From NCBI GenBank assembly GCA_002698985.1, contig PAAY01000025.1, positions 1 through 53,595 on the forward strand: 53,595 bases of DNA, in the 5' to 3' direction. Both the position numbers and the translations under genes were made by a program. Shown piece after piece: positions 51,731-53,595 of this stretch. The DNA comes from Saprospirales bacterium (GTDB lineage: Bacteria > Bacteroidota > Bacteroidia > Chitinophagales > Saprospiraceae). Positions within the stretch are counted from its first letter, which is position 1. Each line of letters opens with the position of its first letter. The notes beneath the pieces were generated by a model. That model was not told the DNA's origin, made no database searches, and was given only the letters and a program-made list of their open reading frames with translations.

Positions 51731-52210
51731 TCAATCCGCGGCAGTTGCCGGCTGGATGCACAGGCTAAAGGATTTCACACCTTTTATGGGGTTGTCACGC
51801 GTGTATTGCTCGAGGGTAATGCTGTGCTTGCCCGGCTCGGGAAAGATGGCCCCGGTCTGGAGGGGTATGTTGATGGTGCACCATTTCCCGCTGCATTCAC
51901 CCTGCCATAGGATGGCCTTGTCGGTCAGTTCCAGGCTGACAACCTGCTCAACAGTTTTTCCCGAAGGGAATTGGGTATGGAATTTCACATAGAGGTTCTG
52001 GTAGGGATAATCCGTCGAGTGCTCCAGTGCCAGGTTGAGGTTGTAGCGTGCTGAAGTGTCGGGTATTTCAAATTCGAAGCGGATGGGATCCTCATACGTC
52101 CATTCGGCATTTGGCACCTCAAAGGATTGTTGGAAAATGCAGTCGGAGCTGCAGCCCGTTGAAAGGCAAAGTGCGGAAAGAGCAACAACGAGGAATGTGA
52201 GAATGCGCAT
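51731..52210 (-). CDS. gldH: Gliding motility lipoprotein GldH
   Basis: 159 residues from the ATG at 52208-52210 (MRILTFLVVALSALCLSTGC); 11 extra upstream residues are excluded. The lipobox STGC gives lipidated C20. The mature part has QQSFEVPNAEWTYEDPIRFEFEIPD, YPYQNLYVKFHTQFPSG and IPLQTGAIFPEPGKHSITLEQYTRDNPIKGV, which match GldH. In Flavobacterium johnsoniae GldH is required for gliding and linked to type IX secretion, which agrees with the T9SS tail on the FG-GAP protein. Abuts DUF5916 with no spacer. Confidence 0.9.
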   Translation of the reverse strand: MRILTFLVVALSALCLSTGCSSDCIFQQSFEVPNAEWTYEDPIRFEFEIPDTSARYNLNLALEHSTDYPYQNLYVKFHTQFPSGKTVEQVVSLELTDKAILWQGECSGKWCTINIPLQTGAIFPEPGKHSITLEQYTRDNPIKGVKSFSLCIQPATAAD

Positions 52211-52277
52211 GGAAACTTTTTGATGAATGGATAAGCAGGGCAAAAAAACAGGAGTTGCCCATCATCTCCAAATGGCA

Positions 52278-53333
52278 TCACGCGACGGCCTGTTGTTGGT
52301 TCCAGTTTTTTAGCCGCTCGTGCATGGTGCGAAACCAGAGCGGGGGGATGAGCGCCAGCAGCATGGACGCCGGATAGCCGAGCGGCAGCTGCGGGCTTTC
52401 GTCGAAATGACGCAGCACCTGGTATTTCCTGGTGGCTTTGTAGTGGTGGTCGGAATGGCGGGTCAGTTCGTAGAGGAAGATGCGCCCTAGTTCGTGGTCG
52501 GAATTCCAGGAATGCCAGGGTTTCACTTTTTCATATTGCCCGTTGGGCAGTTTCTTTCTTCGCAAACCGTAATGCTCGATGTAATTGACCGTTTCGAGCA
52601 GGAGGGCCCCACCCAGCGCAATTGCGACAGCGAAGAAAAGCCCTGTCCACCCAAACAGGTACCACACTGCGGCGAGGTAAAGCAGTTGCATGAGTTGCAG
52701 CCAGATCATCTGGTTGGAGGGGCTCAGCGGGCTGCGTCCTTTTCGCTTCAGCCTGTCGGCTTCCAGTTGCCAGGCGTGTAGGTAACTGCCCGAGATTGAC
52801 CGCCACCAGAAATGGTACAGGCTTTCGCCGGCGGGTGCGGAGGCCGGGTCTTTGTCCGTGGCCACCCAAACGTGATGCCCCCGGTTGTGCTCGATGAAAA
52901 AATGGGTGTACAGTGCAGTGGTCAGCATCAGCTTTGACAGCCATTGCTCGAACTTTTTGCGGCGGTGCCCCAACTCATGCGCCACATTGATGCCGATGGT
53001 GCCAACGATGATGGAGGTGCTCAGCGTCAGTCCAACGACTTCCCATGTCTGAAGCGATGCCGTTGTAACGGTTTTAAGGAACAGAAAAACAAGCCCGTAC
53101 AGGATGGGCAGGTTGAGGTACAGCAGCAGGTCAAAGAAGAACGTCCGGGCCTTTTTTCCCTCCTCTTCCGGTGTCAGGTTCTTCGGGCTGCCGCCCAACA
53201 GCTGCTCACCAATTGGAATGAGCACAAAGGCTACCACCACGGTGGAATAAGACCAGGCACCCTGCCATAAAATGGCTATCAATGTTGACAATGGGGCGAT
53301 GTATGCGATGAGGTATTTCAGGTCTCTGAGCAT
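52278..53333 (-). CDS. AlkB-like membrane non-heme di-iron alkane/fatty-acyl hydroxylase
   Basis: 351 residues from the ATG at 53331-53333; 36 further upstream residues derive from repeats and are excluded. About six membrane helices frame the histidine boxes of membrane di-iron hydroxylases: NVAHELGHRRK, FIEHNRGHHVWVA and LTRHSDHHY, plus NYIEHYGLRR. This is the alkane 1-monooxygenase pattern (HELxHK, EHxxGHH, NYxEHYG, LxRHSDHH). It inserts one oxygen at a terminal carbon, with electrons from rubredoxin, whose gene is not in the window. Alkane or fatty-acid substrate is not resolved. Minus-strand TAAATTTG at 53358-53365 is a candidate -7 box. Confidence 0.93.
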   Translation of the reverse strand: MLRDLKYLIAYIAPLSTLIAILWQGAWSYSTVVVAFVLIPIGEQLLGGSPKNLTPEEEGKKARTFFFDLLLYLNLPILYGLVFLFLKTVTTASLQTWEVVGLTLSTSIIVGTIGINVAHELGHRRKKFEQWLSKLMLTTALYTHFFIEHNRGHHVWVATDKDPASAPAGESLYHFWWRSISGSYLHAWQLEADRLKRKGRSPLSPSNQMIWLQLMQLLYLAAVWYLFGWTGLFFAVAIALGGALLLETVNYIEHYGLRRKKLPNGQYEKVKPWHSWNSDHELGRIFLYELTRHSDHHYKATRKYQVLRHFDESPQLPLGYPASMLLALIPPLWFRTMHERLKNWNQQQAVA

Positions 53334-53357
53334 GACTGGAATGGATTCGATGCCTGA

Positions 53358-53365
53358 CAAATTTA
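53358..53365 (-). promoter_or_regulatory. -7 box for the AlkB-like gene
   Basis: Minus-strand TAAATTTG matches TAnnTTTG exactly, 25 nt ahead of the start codon; a -33 TTTG is not seen at the expected distance. Confidence 0.4.
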
Positions 53366-53373
53366 GTGGAAAT

Positions 53374-53425
53374 GAGGAAATGAGGAACTGATCGGGCTTC
53401 GCCCTTTTTGAGGAATTGAGGAGGG
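53374..53425 (+). repeat. 8-bp repeats with an embedded GGGC-TTC-GCCC hairpin
   Basis: GAGGAAAT, GAGGAACT, GATC, hairpin GGGC-TTC-GCCC (53394-53404), TTTTT, GAGGAATT, GAGGAGGG. Same layout as near arrays B and C (8-mers, GATC, hairpin, 8-mers) but with a different hairpin. Confidence 0.8.
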
Positions 53426-53468
53426 AGGGGACTGGGGGCATCTGTGTAGCTGATTGTTTATTGCGAAG

Positions 53469-53485
53469 ATCCGCCTTCGGCGGAT
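53469..53485. repeat. Isolated ATCCGCC-TTC-GGCGGAT hairpin
   Basis: A single perfect 7-bp palindrome with TTC core, the same core as the TCCGCC unit of the arrays but without the GTTTA linker. Confidence 0.75.
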
Positions 53486-53553
53486 GACAAAGGGGTTACC
53501 GGGGAAGGTTCGTAGTAAATGATTGACACCCGAGCTCTCTGGTACCGAACCAC

Positions 53554-53584
53554 AATCCTGCTAATCCGTGAATCCTGCTAATCC
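53554..53584 (+). repeat. Direct repeat AATCCTGCTAATCC
   Basis: Two exact 14-nt copies (53554-53567, 53571-53584) separated by GTG, with further TCCTG words up to the window end. The gene-free stretch 53334-53595 contains only these repeats and the hairpins listed. Confidence 0.8.
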
Positions 53585-53595
53585 TGATCCTGACA

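Noticed and set aside
52494-53270. Plus-strand frames over the AlkB-like gene
   Set aside because: Antisense to the conserved histidine-box gene; no independent support.

Overview
The window reads as a chromosomal segment of a Bacteroidota bacterium, most likely of the Saprospiria/Lewinella-Haliscomenobacter kind. This rests on family content: a GldH gliding lipoprotein, a C-terminal type IX secretion (T9SS) sorting domain, DUF6427, DUF6029 with Omp28, DUF5916, LytTR regulators, PorT-like barrels, and several exact or near-exact Bacteroidota promoters (TTTG, about 19-24 nt, TAnnTTTG). No rRNA, tRNA, CRISPR array, transposase or phage gene is visible.

Layout. 1-2870 is AT-rich accessory DNA: a Cys-rich secreted peptide and two propeller-type lipoproteins. 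3.1-8.3 kb holds an RND efflux adaptor/permease pair abutting a convergent quinone-reductase-like gene. 8.4-10.7 kb is a four-part regulator (class III cyclase, TolB-like, TPR, AraC HTH). 10.8-14.0 kb has an RlmL-like rRNA methylase and a Na+/solute symporter, separated by a mosaic of 7- and 9-bp tandem repeats. 14.1-17.5 kb is the TlpA/DUF6029/Omp28 envelope cluster. 17.5-20.6 kb has DUF6427 and uvrB. 20.6-21.9 kb is an AT-rich lipoprotein gene bracketed by two copies of a decayed gene end plus a hairpin. 22.0-27.2 kb has an FG-GAP/ASPIC T9SS cargo and a GH3-beta-lactamase fusion. 27.3-29.4 kb is an ECF sigma operon whose second gene joins an anti-sigma-like domain to a predicted beta-barrel. 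29.8-41.6 kb is mainly housekeeping (topoisomerase IV A, TlyA, gcvP, a PurF-like enzyme). 41.8-49.1 kb is a signalling block: hybrid histidine kinase, HPt protein, CYTH protein and a 1365-aa protein with the domain order of animal soluble adenylyl cyclase. 49.2-53.3 kb has DUF5916, GldH and an AlkB-like hydroxylase.

The least explained feature is a family of hairpin arrays at 12238-12285, 23873-24005, 26963-27195 and 38923-39058. Each is a string of tiny palindromes, mostly 5-6 bp stems with a 3-nt core that often makes a C(UUCG)G or C(UGCG)G tetraloop, joined by a constant GTTTA linker. Stem sequences vary but both arms change together. Read outward from the adjacent gene, the arrays have the same polarity and a similar order of hairpin types. 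They touch start or stop codons; one supplies the last codons and stop of the GH3 fusion gene. Two of them bracket that gene as a large inverted repeat that also includes 8-bp tandem repeats.

Signalling is the main functional theme. Two class III cyclase proteins and one CYTH (class IV cyclase-like) protein lie in the window beside a complete kinase-to-HPt phosphorelay, but no cAMP receptor is seen here.
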